This document shows, one piece after another, positions 35,825-44,364 of a stretch of DNA of 64,000 nucleotides. Source of the stretch: SABY01 sp964593705. Lineage in GTDB: Bacteria > Bacteroidota > Bacteroidia > Bacteroidales > 4484-276. The stretch covers positions 1-64,000 of the forward strand of contig CAZQIV010000023.1 of assembly GCA_964593705.1 (NCBI GenBank). The letters run 5' to 3'. The notes beneath the pieces were generated by a model. The model saw nothing but the letters and a program-made list of their open reading frames with translations, had not been told where the DNA came from and searched no databases. How positions within the stretch are numbered: the stretch's first letter is position 1; every line of letters begins with the position of its first letter. Position numbers and translations under genes: made by a program.

Positions 35825-35838
35825 TTGATATATGTCAA
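35825..35838. promoter_or_regulatory. FNR/CRP-like binding palindrome between regulator and cytochrome operon
   Basis: TTGATATATGTCAA differs by a single base from the FNR consensus TTGAT-N4-ATCAA. It lies 85 bp upstream of the regulator ATG and 124 bp upstream of the first cytochrome ATG. It is the best candidate site for the adjacent regulator. Confidence 0.5.
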
Positions 35839-35914
35839 TATGAAGGATAATAAATACTTTTTTATGGCAGAAAAATACTAAGCCCAATTATGGACTGCGT
35901 GAATTTGTTAACAG

Positions 35915-35922
35915 TACTTTTG
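35915..35922 (+). promoter_or_regulatory. Candidate -7 element for the cytochrome operon
   Basis: TACTTTTG matches TAnnTTTG exactly, 40 bp before the first cytochrome ATG and about 76 bp downstream of the FNR-like palindrome. Confidence 0.4.
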
Positions 35923-35962
35923 ACGATGGAATTTAATTTATAACCAATTAAAATATTTATTA

Positions 35963-37012
35963 ATGAAGAAATTTAATATAGCACACTTATTTATGGTAAT
36001 GGTTCTGGCGCTCGTAGTGGCAGCAGGATGTACAAAAGAAGGCCCTGCCGGCCCGGCCGGTGCTGATGGAACAAACGGAACTAACGGAACTGAAGGTGCC
36101 GATGGAACAACAGCGTGTGTGGAATGTCATAGCAGCAACCAGGTGCTTTTTGCAATTGAAAATCAATGGGGTCACTCTACACATGCCTTGGGTGGAAACT
36201 ATGAAAGAAATACAGGCGAGTGCGCAATTTGCCACACAAGTCAAGGGTTTTTAGGGAATATCGATGGTTCTTATGATTACATGGCGGAAGGAGCAATGAT
36301 TTCAAATCCAAATCCACCAAACTGCTATACCTGTCATAAAATTCATGATACCTACACCTCTGCCGACCTGGTCTTTACATTTGAAGGGCCAACAGAACTC
36401 CGCAATACAGGTGGTTCAACTGTTGATTTTGGTAAAGCAAATCTTTGTGCAAGTTGCCACCAGGGTGGAACAGTTGATCCATTCCCTGTAGAAGGTGGTG
36501 CCGAAATCGTTGTTACATCTCCATATTGGGGTCTTCACCATGGTCCTCAAGCCAACACTTTAGCTGCCGCCGGATTATTTGAACCAGGAACAGGCTACAA
36601 CGCGAATCATCAGCACTTTACAAATATTGCCGATGCTTGTGTTACTTGTCACATGGCCGAGCCTTTTGGCGCACAAGCAGGCGGGCACACCATGAATATT
36701 GCTTATTATTATCACGGCTCAACCAATGTTAACCATGCCGGATGTATCTCCTGCCACGATGCAGAAACCCTGGCTGAAAAAACCCAGGTATTTCAAGACC
36801 AAATTGCTGCACTCTTAGTCGATTTGAAAGTTAAACTGGATGCAGCAGGAATTACCGCCGAAGGTAGCTACAGCCCAATCCCCGGAACTTATCAGGCAGT
36901 TGTTGCAGGCGCTTGCCTCAACTACAAAGCATTAACCGAAGACAGAAGTCTTGGGGTACACAATCCTTCATACATTAAAAAGATATTAGAGAATTCTATT
37001 GCAGCTTTCTAA
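35963..37012 (+). CDS. Hexaheme c-type cytochrome lipoprotein with collagen-like linker
   Basis: A 349-aa protein with a lipobox at C23 (VAAGC), so it is lipid-anchored after export. Residues 26-49 are a Gly-X-Y collagen-like tract (GPAGPAGADGTNGTNGTEG) that places the heme domain away from the membrane. Six CXXCH sites follow: CVECH (52-56), CAICH, CYTCH, CASCH, CVTCH and CISCH. It would carry electrons in the periplasm or on the outer membrane surface. It begins an operon of multiheme cytochromes. The C-terminal about 70 residues have no heme. The natural partner is unknown. Confidence 0.88.
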   Translation: MKKFNIAHLFMVMVLALVVAAGCTKEGPAGPAGADGTNGTNGTEGADGTTACVECHSSNQVLFAIENQWGHSTHALGGNYERNTGECAICHTSQGFLGNIDGSYDYMAEGAMISNPNPPNCYTCHKIHDTYTSADLVFTFEGPTELRNTGGSTVDFGKANLCASCHQGGTVDPFPVEGGAEIVVTSPYWGLHHGPQANTLAAAGLFEPGTGYNANHQHFTNIADACVTCHMAEPFGAQAGGHTMNIAYYYHGSTNVNHAGCISCHDAETLAEKTQVFQDQIAALLVDLKVKLDAAGITAEGSYSPIPGTYQAVVAGACLNYKALTEDRSLGVHNPSYIKKILENSIAAF

Positions 37013-37144
37013 ATCCTTTTTAGATTTTAAAACAAATGGGCTTCTAATTATGTCCGTCTTTTTAGTAATGTTTCCCGCAGATTTCGCTGATTAGGATTAG
37101 AAGCCTGTTTTTAATTCAGTAACTATTTCCCAAAATTAATTACT

Positions 37145-37540
37145 ATGAAACTAACCCGAATATTACATCTTGCAATGATTGTTCTTTTTGTGTGGTTGCT
37201 TACCTCGTGTGAATACGATTTTATAAAACCCGAACCGGGGCCTGAACCTCCCGATCCAACCGATACCATAAGCTTTTCAGTTCAGGTAGCGCCTATTTGG
37301 GAGACTGACAATTGCACAAACTGTCATAAGTCGGGAGGTATTTCATCTCTCGACCTTACGGCAGCAAATGCTTACAACAGCCTTACTACAAAAGGAATGT
37401 ACAGTACCGCAAGTCCTGACGCCAGCAAAATCTATACTTACCCACATCCAGTTACCGGCAGTCATGGTACTAAGTATTCTTCCGAAGCTGAAGCTCAAAT
37501 AATTTTGCAATGGATAACTCAAGGAGCAAAAAACAACTAA
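37145..37540 (+). CDS. Monoheme cytochrome c lipoprotein
   Basis: A 131-aa protein with a lipobox at C22 (LLTSC), a Pro-rich linker (residues about 28-40, EPGPEPPDPTDT), and one CTNCH heme site at 57-61 followed by KSGGISSLDL, typical of small planctomycete-type cytochrome c domains. The final helix QIILQWITQGAKNN completes the fold. A distal Met (GTKGMY-type region, TTKGMYS) could be the sixth ligand. It is likely an electron shuttle attached to a membrane and lies between the hexaheme lipoprotein and the barrel gene. Confidence 0.85.
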   Translation: MKLTRILHLAMIVLFVWLLTSCEYDFIKPEPGPEPPDPTDTISFSVQVAPIWETDNCTNCHKSGGISSLDLTAANAYNSLTTKGMYSTASPDASKIYTYPHPVTGSHGTKYSSEAEAQIILQWITQGAKNN

Positions 37541-37565
37541 GTAGAATAACTAAAATTTTAAATCA

Positions 37566-38444
37566 ATGAAAAAGTATATAGCAGGACTAATTATTTTACT
37601 ATTTGGATTTACCCCGGTATTCGCTCAGGATGAAGCAGAAGCAAAACCAAAAGATAAACCGGTACGGACTCCGTTTGAACACAGTTTACTTATCGACAAC
37701 CAAACATGTTTAATTCATCCAAAAAACACATTGGAATGGGTTATCCAACACAGGTTTGGAACAATGGACAATGGTATTAAGGATATTTACGGACTGTATG
37801 CTCCCGGGGCTAACATCCGTAATGGTTTTAACTATAGCATTATGGATAATGTACAAATTGGCTATGGCCTGACCCTGAAAAATATGTACAGCGACTTTAA
37901 TCTTAAATGGGCTGCTTTGCAACAAACACGCGAGAATACCATGCCTGTAGCTGTTACACTGTATGCAAATATGGCAATCGATGGCAGAAATAAAAGTGTT
38001 TTCGGCACAGAATACAAATCCTCAAACCGCCTATCCTATTTTTCGCAGGTAATTGTTGGAAGAAAATTCAACGACTGGTTTACTTTGCAGGCCACAGGTT
38101 CTTTTACACACTTTAATTCTACCGATTCCACCGGTAACCACGATGTGTTTGGTGTTGGGTTTAATGGAAGAATAAAGTTTTCACCCCAGTCATCATTTGT
38201 TTTTCAGTATGATATTCCCTTGAAAATCCAATCTATTTCCGAGCAGAAAGACTTTGAGGTTGCCAAGCCAAACTTTGGGATAGGGTATGAAGTATCAACA
38301 GGTTACCATGCTTTTCAAATCTATATTACATCATCAAACGGCATACTGCCACAGGAACTATACATGAATAACGGATTCGATCTGAGCAATGGATTTTCCG
38401 ATCTCATGTTCGGGTTTACAATTACGAGACTCTGGGGATTTTAA
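37566..38444 (+). CDS. DUF5777 family outer membrane beta-barrel protein
   Basis: A 292-aa protein with a signal peptide ending PVFAQ (residue about 20). The mature part has barrel-type strands: HSLLIDNQTCLIHPKNTLEW, VIQHRFGTMDNG, MDNVQIGYGLTLKNMY, VFGVGFNGRIKFSPQSSFVF, and a C-terminal LMFGFTITRLWGF ending in Phe. It matches DUF5777 proteins of Bacteroidota, regularly found with cytochrome c genes. A pore role allowing a heme lipoprotein to cross the outer membrane would parallel MtrB-type conduits, but this is inference; no such activity is established for the family. Confidence 0.8.
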   Translation: MKKYIAGLIILLFGFTPVFAQDEAEAKPKDKPVRTPFEHSLLIDNQTCLIHPKNTLEWVIQHRFGTMDNGIKDIYGLYAPGANIRNGFNYSIMDNVQIGYGLTLKNMYSDFNLKWAALQQTRENTMPVAVTLYANMAIDGRNKSVFGTEYKSSNRLSYFSQVIVGRKFNDWFTLQATGSFTHFNSTDSTGNHDVFGVGFNGRIKFSPQSSFVFQYDIPLKIQSISEQKDFEVAKPNFGIGYEVSTGYHAFQIYITSSNGILPQELYMNNGFDLSNGFSDLMFGFTITRLWGF

Positions 38445-38465
38445 TTTAAAAAATTTTTATCATTA

Positions 38466-39422
38466 ATGTACAAGTATCTTTTTTGTTTAGCTACAGCGCT
38501 ATTTCTAAGCCTGTTATTTAATCAACCTGTATTTAGTCAGGAAGGAAAGGAAATACCTGAAAATGTAATTGAGAACCAAAAATGTTTCCAATGCCACGGC
38601 GACCGTTTTTATTCTTATTATAACGATTGGGCAGAAAGGGGGGTTCGTGATAGAATGAACCCATTTTTTGTATTGGACTCTGCACAGTTTTATCAGTCAA
38701 ATCATAAAACATTTCTATGCACCGACTGCCATTCCAGCGATTATGAAAACTTTCCTCATGATGGTCTGCTCCGTATGGAGACTAAATTTTCGTGTATGGA
38801 TTGTCATGGCGGAGATGAAACCTTTGCACAGTTTCATTTCGAAAAAATCGAAGAAGATTTCCAGCAAAGCGTTCACTCAATACTCCATAACGATGACTTT
38901 ACCTGTTGGAAGTGTCATAATCCGCATACCTATAAACTAAATGCACGTAATAACAAAAACATAAAAAAGGTAATTGTTTATGATAATAGTATTTGCCTAA
39001 GTTGCCATGCAGACATCGATAAATACCAGCTTATTTCAAAACTCACCAATCCAAATATTTTAGAAACGCACGAGTGGCTTCCCAACCAGGCTTTGCATTT
39101 TAGCAAAGTTCGATGTATTGAATGTCATACAGAGGTTGATAAAGATATTTTAATAGCGCATAAGGTATTACCAAAGAAAGAGGCCGTGCGTAATTGTGCT
39201 GATTGCCATTCGCAGAACTCCTTGTTGATGGCGACACTGTACAAATTTGAATCGTTTGAAAAGAGAAACGATCTTGGCTTTTTCAATGCTACAATGTTAG
39301 GCGACCACTATATTATCGGGGCAAACCGCAATTTTTACCTTAACGTGGCAAGCCTTATTATAATTGGCTTTGTGTTGATGGGAATTTTAATTCATACAGT
39401 ACTCAGATTTATTACAAAATAA
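38466..39422 (+). CDS. Heptaheme cytochrome c with C-terminal membrane anchor
   Basis: A 318-aa protein with a signal peptide (residues about 1-24, ending VFSQ) and seven CXXCH sites in order: CFQCH, CTDCH, CMDCH, CWKCH, CLSCH, CIECH and CADCH. A single transmembrane helix closes the chain (VASLIIIGFVLMGILIHTVL, about 295-314). The heme domain therefore sits in the periplasm, tied to the inner membrane. The next gene (a b-type membrane protein) follows by 1 bp, so the pair may act as one quinol-oxidising module. The spacing of sites resembles NrfB/OmcA-type wires only loosely. Confidence 0.87.
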   Translation: MYKYLFCLATALFLSLLFNQPVFSQEGKEIPENVIENQKCFQCHGDRFYSYYNDWAERGVRDRMNPFFVLDSAQFYQSNHKTFLCTDCHSSDYENFPHDGLLRMETKFSCMDCHGGDETFAQFHFEKIEEDFQQSVHSILHNDDFTCWKCHNPHTYKLNARNNKNIKKVIVYDNSICLSCHADIDKYQLISKLTNPNILETHEWLPNQALHFSKVRCIECHTEVDKDILIAHKVLPKKEAVRNCADCHSQNSLLMATLYKFESFEKRNDLGFFNATMLGDHYIIGANRNFYLNVASLIIIGFVLMGILIHTVLRFITK

Positions 39423-39423
39423 T

Positions 39424-40032
39424 ATGGAAACAAAAATTTATTTATATCCAATTTGGATCAGGTTATGGCATTGGAGCAACGGTTTGTTTTTTCTAATTTT
39501 ACTATTTTCAGGCCTTAGCCTGCAATATTCTGCTGAAGTTTATTCAATGATCAGGTTTGATATTGCCGTATCAATGCACAACGTTTCAGGTGTAATTCTT
39601 TCGATAGCTTACATTATATTTTTACTTGGAAATATATTTTCTGCCAACGGAGGATACTACAAAATTCCAAAAAGCGGCTTTCATAAGGAATTATTCTATC
39701 AGATACGATATTATACTTTGGGTATTTTTACCAAAAAGAAAGCACCATATCCAATTAGCATTGAGCGCAAATTCAACCCTTTACAGAAACTCAGTTATGT
39801 GGGTGCAATGTACTTTCTGTTGCCAATATTGATTGCAAGTGGATGCGGGTTAATTTTTCCCGAAATACTAATTCATAAGGTGTTTGGTATGAGTGGTCTT
39901 CACCTTACCGGTCTTACTCATATTATTGCCGGGTTCTCACTTTCTGTTTTTATGATTATTCACATCTACTTCTGCACCATAGGAAAAACTACTACAAGTA
40001 ATTTTAAAAGCATGATAAATGGATGGCATTAA
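39424..40032 (+). CDS. Cytochrome b561-type membrane subunit
   Basis: A 202-aa integral membrane protein with four transmembrane helices. Candidate heme b ligands are H16 (RLWHWSNG), H52 (VSMHNVSG) and the His residues of GLHLTGLTHIIAGF and FMIIHIYFCT. The N-terminus YPIWIRLWHWSNGLFFLILL is the pattern of the Ni-hydrogenase/thiosulfate reductase cytochrome b family. It probably exchanges electrons with the quinone pool. It directly follows the heptaheme cytochrome and is 11 bp before the damaged cytochrome locus. Confidence 0.8.
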   Translation: METKIYLYPIWIRLWHWSNGLFFLILLFSGLSLQYSAEVYSMIRFDIAVSMHNVSGVILSIAYIIFLLGNIFSANGGYYKIPKSGFHKELFYQIRYYTLGIFTKKKAPYPISIERKFNPLQKLSYVGAMYFLLPILIASGCGLIFPEILIHKVFGMSGLHLTGLTHIIAGFSLSVFMIIHIYFCTIGKTTTSNFKSMINGWH

Positions 40033-40043
40033 TAAAATAGAAT

Positions 40044-41001
40044 ATGTTTATGAAGTACATAAAATTCCATTATGTATTGATTGCATTCTTGATCACACCT
40101 ATGATTCTTTTTTCGGGATTGTTGAATACACAAAGCAATGAACCTTATGCACCTGATTGCAAAGCGTGTCATAGATCGCACGATATTTTGTCTTCACTGA
40201 ATACCGATTCGCGTACCTATAAAGAAACCTATCATGGTAAAGCATACCAGCTTGGCGATTTAAGAGATGCACGATGCTCAGATTGCCATGGGTCGCATAG
40301 CATTTTTAAAATCGAAAATCCCAATTCACAGTTGAATTACAAAAACATTGTAAATACACGTAAGCAATGTCATGCGAATGCCAATCCTGGGTTCACTGGC
40401 TATCTTACACATGCCACACACAACGACAACTATGTGCTCTTTTACTCGCTTTGCAGCAGTTATCACCTTCGGATATTTTGCTTTCCATTTAGGCACATTG
40501 TTTCAGTTAAGAGCCATAGAGGGACTTAGTACAAAAGAATTTCTATTTGGTAAAAACTCTTTGATGTTTAATATGCAGGATATTAAAGATTTGGGTGCTT
40601 CCATTAAATGGTTTTTGGAACGCGGACCAAGACCCGAATACGGAAGATGGACTTATTGGGAAAAGTTTGACTACATGGCTGTATTTTGGGCCGTTGCAGT
40701 TATTGGGTTATCGGGACTAATTTTTACAATTCACTTCTTTAATACCCATTTAAGACCTGAATCGTTTCCAATGGATACGGTAATTTTTACTGGACATGTG
40801 CCTTTAGAAGAGTACAAAAAAGATCGTCCACGAGAATATAAAGAACTGGTAGAATCGGGAAATCTTGATAAAGTTGTGGTTGAAAGAGATTTTTCTTCAA
40901 CATGGATGAAATTTGTAAAGTTTTTCGGTTTCCTATTCTTGGGATTGGGCGTAATTATGATAATTCTAATTGTGTATTCGCTCTTGATGGGAGTTTATTA
41001 G
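40044..41001 (+). pseudogene. Damaged cytochrome c3-like / cytochrome b locus joined by a deletion
   Basis: The 5' part (from ATG 40044 or 40050) encodes an exported protein with CKACH and CSDCH and a third site reading RKQCH, so its first heme Cys is lost. At about 40440-40447 the family pattern (THATHNDNYVLFY) ends abruptly. The next recognisable sequence, in the +1 frame, is FAAVITFGYFAFHLGTLFQL, then RPEYGRWTYWEKFDYMAVFW and GLSGLIFTIHFF, the middle and end of a b-type cytochrome membrane protein. The transmembrane C-terminus of the first protein and the N-terminal helices of the second are missing. A deletion of several hundred bases that also changed frame explains this. Neither protein is complete. 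An assembly collapse is the alternative. Confidence 0.7.
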
Positions 41002-41156
41002 AACCACCAACATTTATTACTAATCAAAATTTAGTTATTGATAATCAGTTGAATTTGAATTAAATTTGAAAACTCAATCTGGAACAAAAATGGAAATAGT
41101 TTCAGGATTTAAGACTTAGACAGATAAAAAGCAATTCGCAACCAAAAATTAAAATT

Positions 41157-41648
41157 ATGTTAGTAAGAAGTTTATTAATTGCATGCTTTCTCTTTATTAT
41201 GGGAAATATTGCCATGATGGCACAGGAATTTGATTTTGTTGGCGCAAAAAAATGCAAAATGTGTCACAACAAACCAGCAACAGGAGCCCAGTATAAACTA
41301 TGGTCCAAAGGCCCTCATGCCAATGCTATGGCAAGTTTAAAAGGTGAAGAGGCCAACGATCCTAAATGCCTGAAGTGTCACTCTACAGCTGCAGCAGCAG
41401 ATCCCGATTTAATTGCCGGGCTTAAAGCTGAAGAAGGCGTTTCTTGCGAATCATGTCATGGTGCAGGCGGAGGATATTACCCCAAGGCCGTTATGAAGAG
41501 TCAGGAAAAATCACTTGAAAAAGGATTGATTATTCCTACTGAAGAGACGTGTATAAAGTGTCACAACGACGAAAGCCCAACTTTTAAAGGCTTTAACTAC
41601 GCTGAGTATTTGAAAAAAATTGCACATCCAAATCCTGCAAAAGAATAG
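41157..41648 (+). CDS. Tetraheme cytochrome c (c554-like)
   Basis: A 163-aa protein with a signal peptide ending AMMAQ (residue about 22) and four sites: CKMCH, CLKCH, CESCH and CIKCH. FVGAKKCKMCHNKPATGAQY and GVSCESCHGAGGGYYPKAVM match the cytochrome c554/c-prime-like family (periplasmic electron carriers). It is 155 bp downstream of the damaged locus; the gap shows no terminator. It could receive electrons from the NapC-like protein and pass them on to the outer membrane lipoproteins. Confidence 0.88.
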   Translation: MLVRSLLIACFLFIMGNIAMMAQEFDFVGAKKCKMCHNKPATGAQYKLWSKGPHANAMASLKGEEANDPKCLKCHSTAAAADPDLIAGLKAEEGVSCESCHGAGGGYYPKAVMKSQEKSLEKGLIIPTEETCIKCHNDESPTFKGFNYAEYLKKIAHPNPAKE

Positions 41649-41909
41649 TTCAAATATTTCATAGTATCTAATAGAACATCATTTTTAGGCTAATCAGGAA
41701 TTATAATTTTTTAAATTGGATTACTGGTTAGCCGAGTGATGATTTTGATGACTATTAAATCGAAATTAATTTCTCATAGCGATAGTTGGAATTATTGAGT
41801 TTTAAAATTATAATTTCAGAGTCTCTTTGACCTGGACTGTACTGGCCAAAGTTGTTTAGTATATTAATAAATTGAATTTATGAAATACAAACACTTAAAT
41901 ATTTAGATA

Positions 41910-43412
41910 ATGAAGCTACCTCGTTCCTTTTATAGTTGGACTACCGCTGCAGGAGCTGCATTGGCTTTCATTAGCTTGATGCTGATCATATTTATGATGA
42001 CCATATCCTTTATCTTCGGGATTGGTGATAATTACACTGGACTGTTTACATTTATTATACTTCCGGTATTTCTCATCATAGGATTAATCATGATTCCAAT
42101 TGGAGCAATCAGGAAAGCAAAGAAGATAAAAAAGCTGGAAGGTGATGACGAAGAATTTAAGTTCCCGATTGTAAATTTAAATGAGCCATCTCAACGCACA
42201 GCAGTTTTTATTTTTGGATTAGGAAGCACAATTTTTCTACTTTTTAGCGCCATAGGAAGTTATGAAGCATTTCATTATTCCGAATCCGTCGAATTTTGTG
42301 GCACACTTTGCCATACAGTTATGGAGCCTGAGTATGTAGCCTACCAAAATTCATCGCATGCAAAAGTATCCTGCGTTACTTGTCATGTTGGGCCTGGAGC
42401 AGGTTGGTATGTTAAATCAAAAATGTCTGGAATTTATCAATTATATGCGGTTACGGCCGGTGTTTATCCAAGACCAATAAAAACACCTATAAAGGATTTG
42501 AGGCCGGCCAGGGAAACATGTGAACAGTGCCACTGGCATGAAAAATTTTATGCCAGACAGCTTATTACCAAAAGGCATTATCTGGCAGATGAAACTAATT
42601 CGGAATGGGATATTCATCTTAATATTAAAACTGGTCCAAGTTTAAGCGCTCTGGGCTTGCAGGAAGGAATACACTGGCATATTAATCCTGATGTTAAAAT
42701 TGAATACATTGCTACATCACCACAGATCGATGAAATTCCCTGGGTGAGATACACCAACACAAAAACCAACGAAGTATTTGTTTATGAGGATGCCGACAAC
42801 CCCCTTGATAGCATCGAGTTGTACAAAGATAAAATTAGGACCATGGATTGCATCGACTGCCATAACAGGCCGTCGCACCATTATCGTAATCCCATCGATT
42901 TTGTTGATGATGCGCTTGCCTCCGGACGAATTTCGAGTGACCTCCCTGAAATAAAATTAATGAGCATGCAAGTTGTTACGCCTGAATTCCCAACTAAGGA
43001 TAGTGCTATGCATTACATTGAAAGCGAATTAATGACTTATTACGAGGACAATTATCCGGAAGTTTTTGAAACACAAAAACACCTGTTAACTCAGGCAGTT
43101 AATACGCTGCAAGAAGAATTCAATAAAAATATTTTTCCATACATGGGGGTCAGATGGGATGTTTATCCAAGTCATCTTGGGCATGTGGAAACTGTTGGAT
43201 GCGCACGATGTCATAATGATCGGCATACAACTGCCGATAACAGAGTGATAAGCCGTGATTGTAATCTTTGTCACATAATCAAAGCTCAGGGGCCTCCCGA
43301 TAATTTGGTGATCGATTCTACTATGCAGGGACTTGAATTTCAGCACCCGGTAGATATTGATGGAGAATGGAAGGTTTCACTTTGCACCGATTGCCACGAA
43401 CAATTGTATTGA
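41910..43412 (+). CDS. NapC/NirT-type heptaheme quinol-oxidising cytochrome
   Basis: A 500-aa protein with two N-terminal transmembrane helices (about 10-40 and 42-65) and a third at about 100-118 before the first heme. The first site is a CX3CH type (FCGTLCHTVMEPEYVAYQNS), as in long NapC/NirT relatives, followed by CVTCH, CEQCH, CIDCH, CARCH, CNLCH and CTDCH, seven in all. HAKVSCVTCHVGPGAGW is the NapC family block. NapC-type proteins oxidise menaquinol and feed periplasmic partners. The domain between hemes 4 and 5 is long (about 110 aa). A terminator follows at 43480-43506, closing the cytochrome block. Confidence 0.88.
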   Translation: MKLPRSFYSWTTAAGAALAFISLMLIIFMMTISFIFGIGDNYTGLFTFIILPVFLIIGLIMIPIGAIRKAKKIKKLEGDDEEFKFPIVNLNEPSQRTAVFIFGLGSTIFLLFSAIGSYEAFHYSESVEFCGTLCHTVMEPEYVAYQNSSHAKVSCVTCHVGPGAGWYVKSKMSGIYQLYAVTAGVYPRPIKTPIKDLRPARETCEQCHWHEKFYARQLITKRHYLADETNSEWDIHLNIKTGPSLSALGLQEGIHWHINPDVKIEYIATSPQIDEIPWVRYTNTKTNEVFVYEDADNPLDSIELYKDKIRTMDCIDCHNRPSHHYRNPIDFVDDALASGRISSDLPEIKLMSMQVVTPEFPTKDSAMHYIESELMTYYEDNYPEVFETQKHLLTQAVNTLQEEFNKNIFPYMGVRWDVYPSHLGHVETVGCARCHNDRHTTADNRVISRDCNLCHIIKAQGPPDNLVIDSTMQGLEFQHPVDIDGEWKVSLCTDCHEQLY

Positions 43413-43479
43413 TAATATTACCTTTCTCAAAGTTTTGATTTTGAGTTGGGTTTTATTTGGGGATAGTTTTTTCATTTTT

Positions 43480-43506
43480 CAGGGCCTTTAGGGGCCCTGT
43501 TTTTTG
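43480..43506 (+). terminator. Rho-independent terminator of the cytochrome operon
   Basis: A 7-bp GC-rich stem, CAGGGCC (43480-43486) with GGCCCTG (43493-43499), is followed by a T run at 43500-43506, 67 bp after the NapC-type gene. Confidence 0.8.
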
Positions 43507-43624
43507 CTTACTTTATGCAATCTAAGATATGCTAAGGGAGAATAGTTCAAAAGTTTTTAAACCCTTGCAAATTTCTCCTGTCTTTAGATTGTATTTAAGT
43601 AATTAACCATAAAAACATATTAAA

Positions 43625-44362
43625 ATGAAAAAGCAAGTGATTGTACTGGTTGTAATGGCAATAGCAATTGCCCAGTTTTGGGGATGCGATGAATCCTCAG
43701 TGTATAGTATGATAAAAGGATCGGGAAATGTAGTAGATGTTCAATACTCATTTGCAGATTTCAACAGAGTTGAAGTTAACAACGCGTTTGAATTGTCTAT
43801 TGTAAAATCAGACTCTTTTAGTGTTGTGGTGTATGTGGATGATAATATTGTGAATTATCTCGAAGTCCGGCGCTCCGGCAACTGGTTGATCATTGATCTG
43901 GAAAGTGGGCACGATTATAACAATTTGATTCTGACAGCCGAAGTATATATGCCAACAATCGAAAATTTAAAAGGAAGTGGTGCAATTGCGGTCTCTATGA
44001 ATGGCTTTTCTACACCAACAAATTTGGATGATTTTGATATTGAGCTTTCGGGAGCAAGTGCATTTTCTGGTAATTTTGATGCGGATAATTGCGACATTGT
44101 TTTGTCAGGTGCAAGTGTTATTAATATCAACGGACTTTGTTCCAATCTTTACCTGGAAGCAAGTGGTGCCAGCCAATTGAATATGGGTAATTTTGTTACC
44201 GAATCAGCATATTTTGTTTTAAGCGGAGCTTCCGACGGAACTATTCATGTTACCGATCATTTGGATGTAACATTAAGTGGAGTCTCAGTGTTACGTTATC
44301 ATAATAATCCTGAAATTGGCAATGTAAATATTACCGGAGCATCATCACTAATCAAACTTTAA
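43625..44362 (+). CDS. Head-GIN domain lipoprotein (DUF2807)
   Basis: A 245-aa protein with a lipobox at C21 (FWGC). It starts with GSGNVV (about 33-38) and continues as a right-handed beta-helix-like series in which the GIN motif words recur: LKGSGAIAV, IELSGASAF, IVLSGASVI, LEASGASQL, FVLSGASDG, VTLSGVSVL and ITGASSL. The repeated SGAS turn is typical of the head-GIN/DUF2807 domain in Bacteroidota. A structural or binding role on the envelope is presumed. It ends 2 bp before the GNAT gene. Confidence 0.85.
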   Translation: MKKQVIVLVVMAIAIAQFWGCDESSVYSMIKGSGNVVDVQYSFADFNRVEVNNAFELSIVKSDSFSVVVYVDDNIVNYLEVRRSGNWLIIDLESGHDYNNLILTAEVYMPTIENLKGSGAIAVSMNGFSTPTNLDDFDIELSGASAFSGNFDADNCDIVLSGASVININGLCSNLYLEASGASQLNMGNFVTESAYFVLSGASDGTIHVTDHLDVTLSGVSVLRYHNNPEIGNVNITGASSLIKL

Positions 44363-44364
44363 TA

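Noticed and set aside
41640..41760. Terminator after the tetraheme cytochrome
   Set aside because: GGCTAATCAG/CTGGTTAGCC (41688-41733) pairs with one mismatch but has a long loop and no proper T run, so it is not reported as a terminator.
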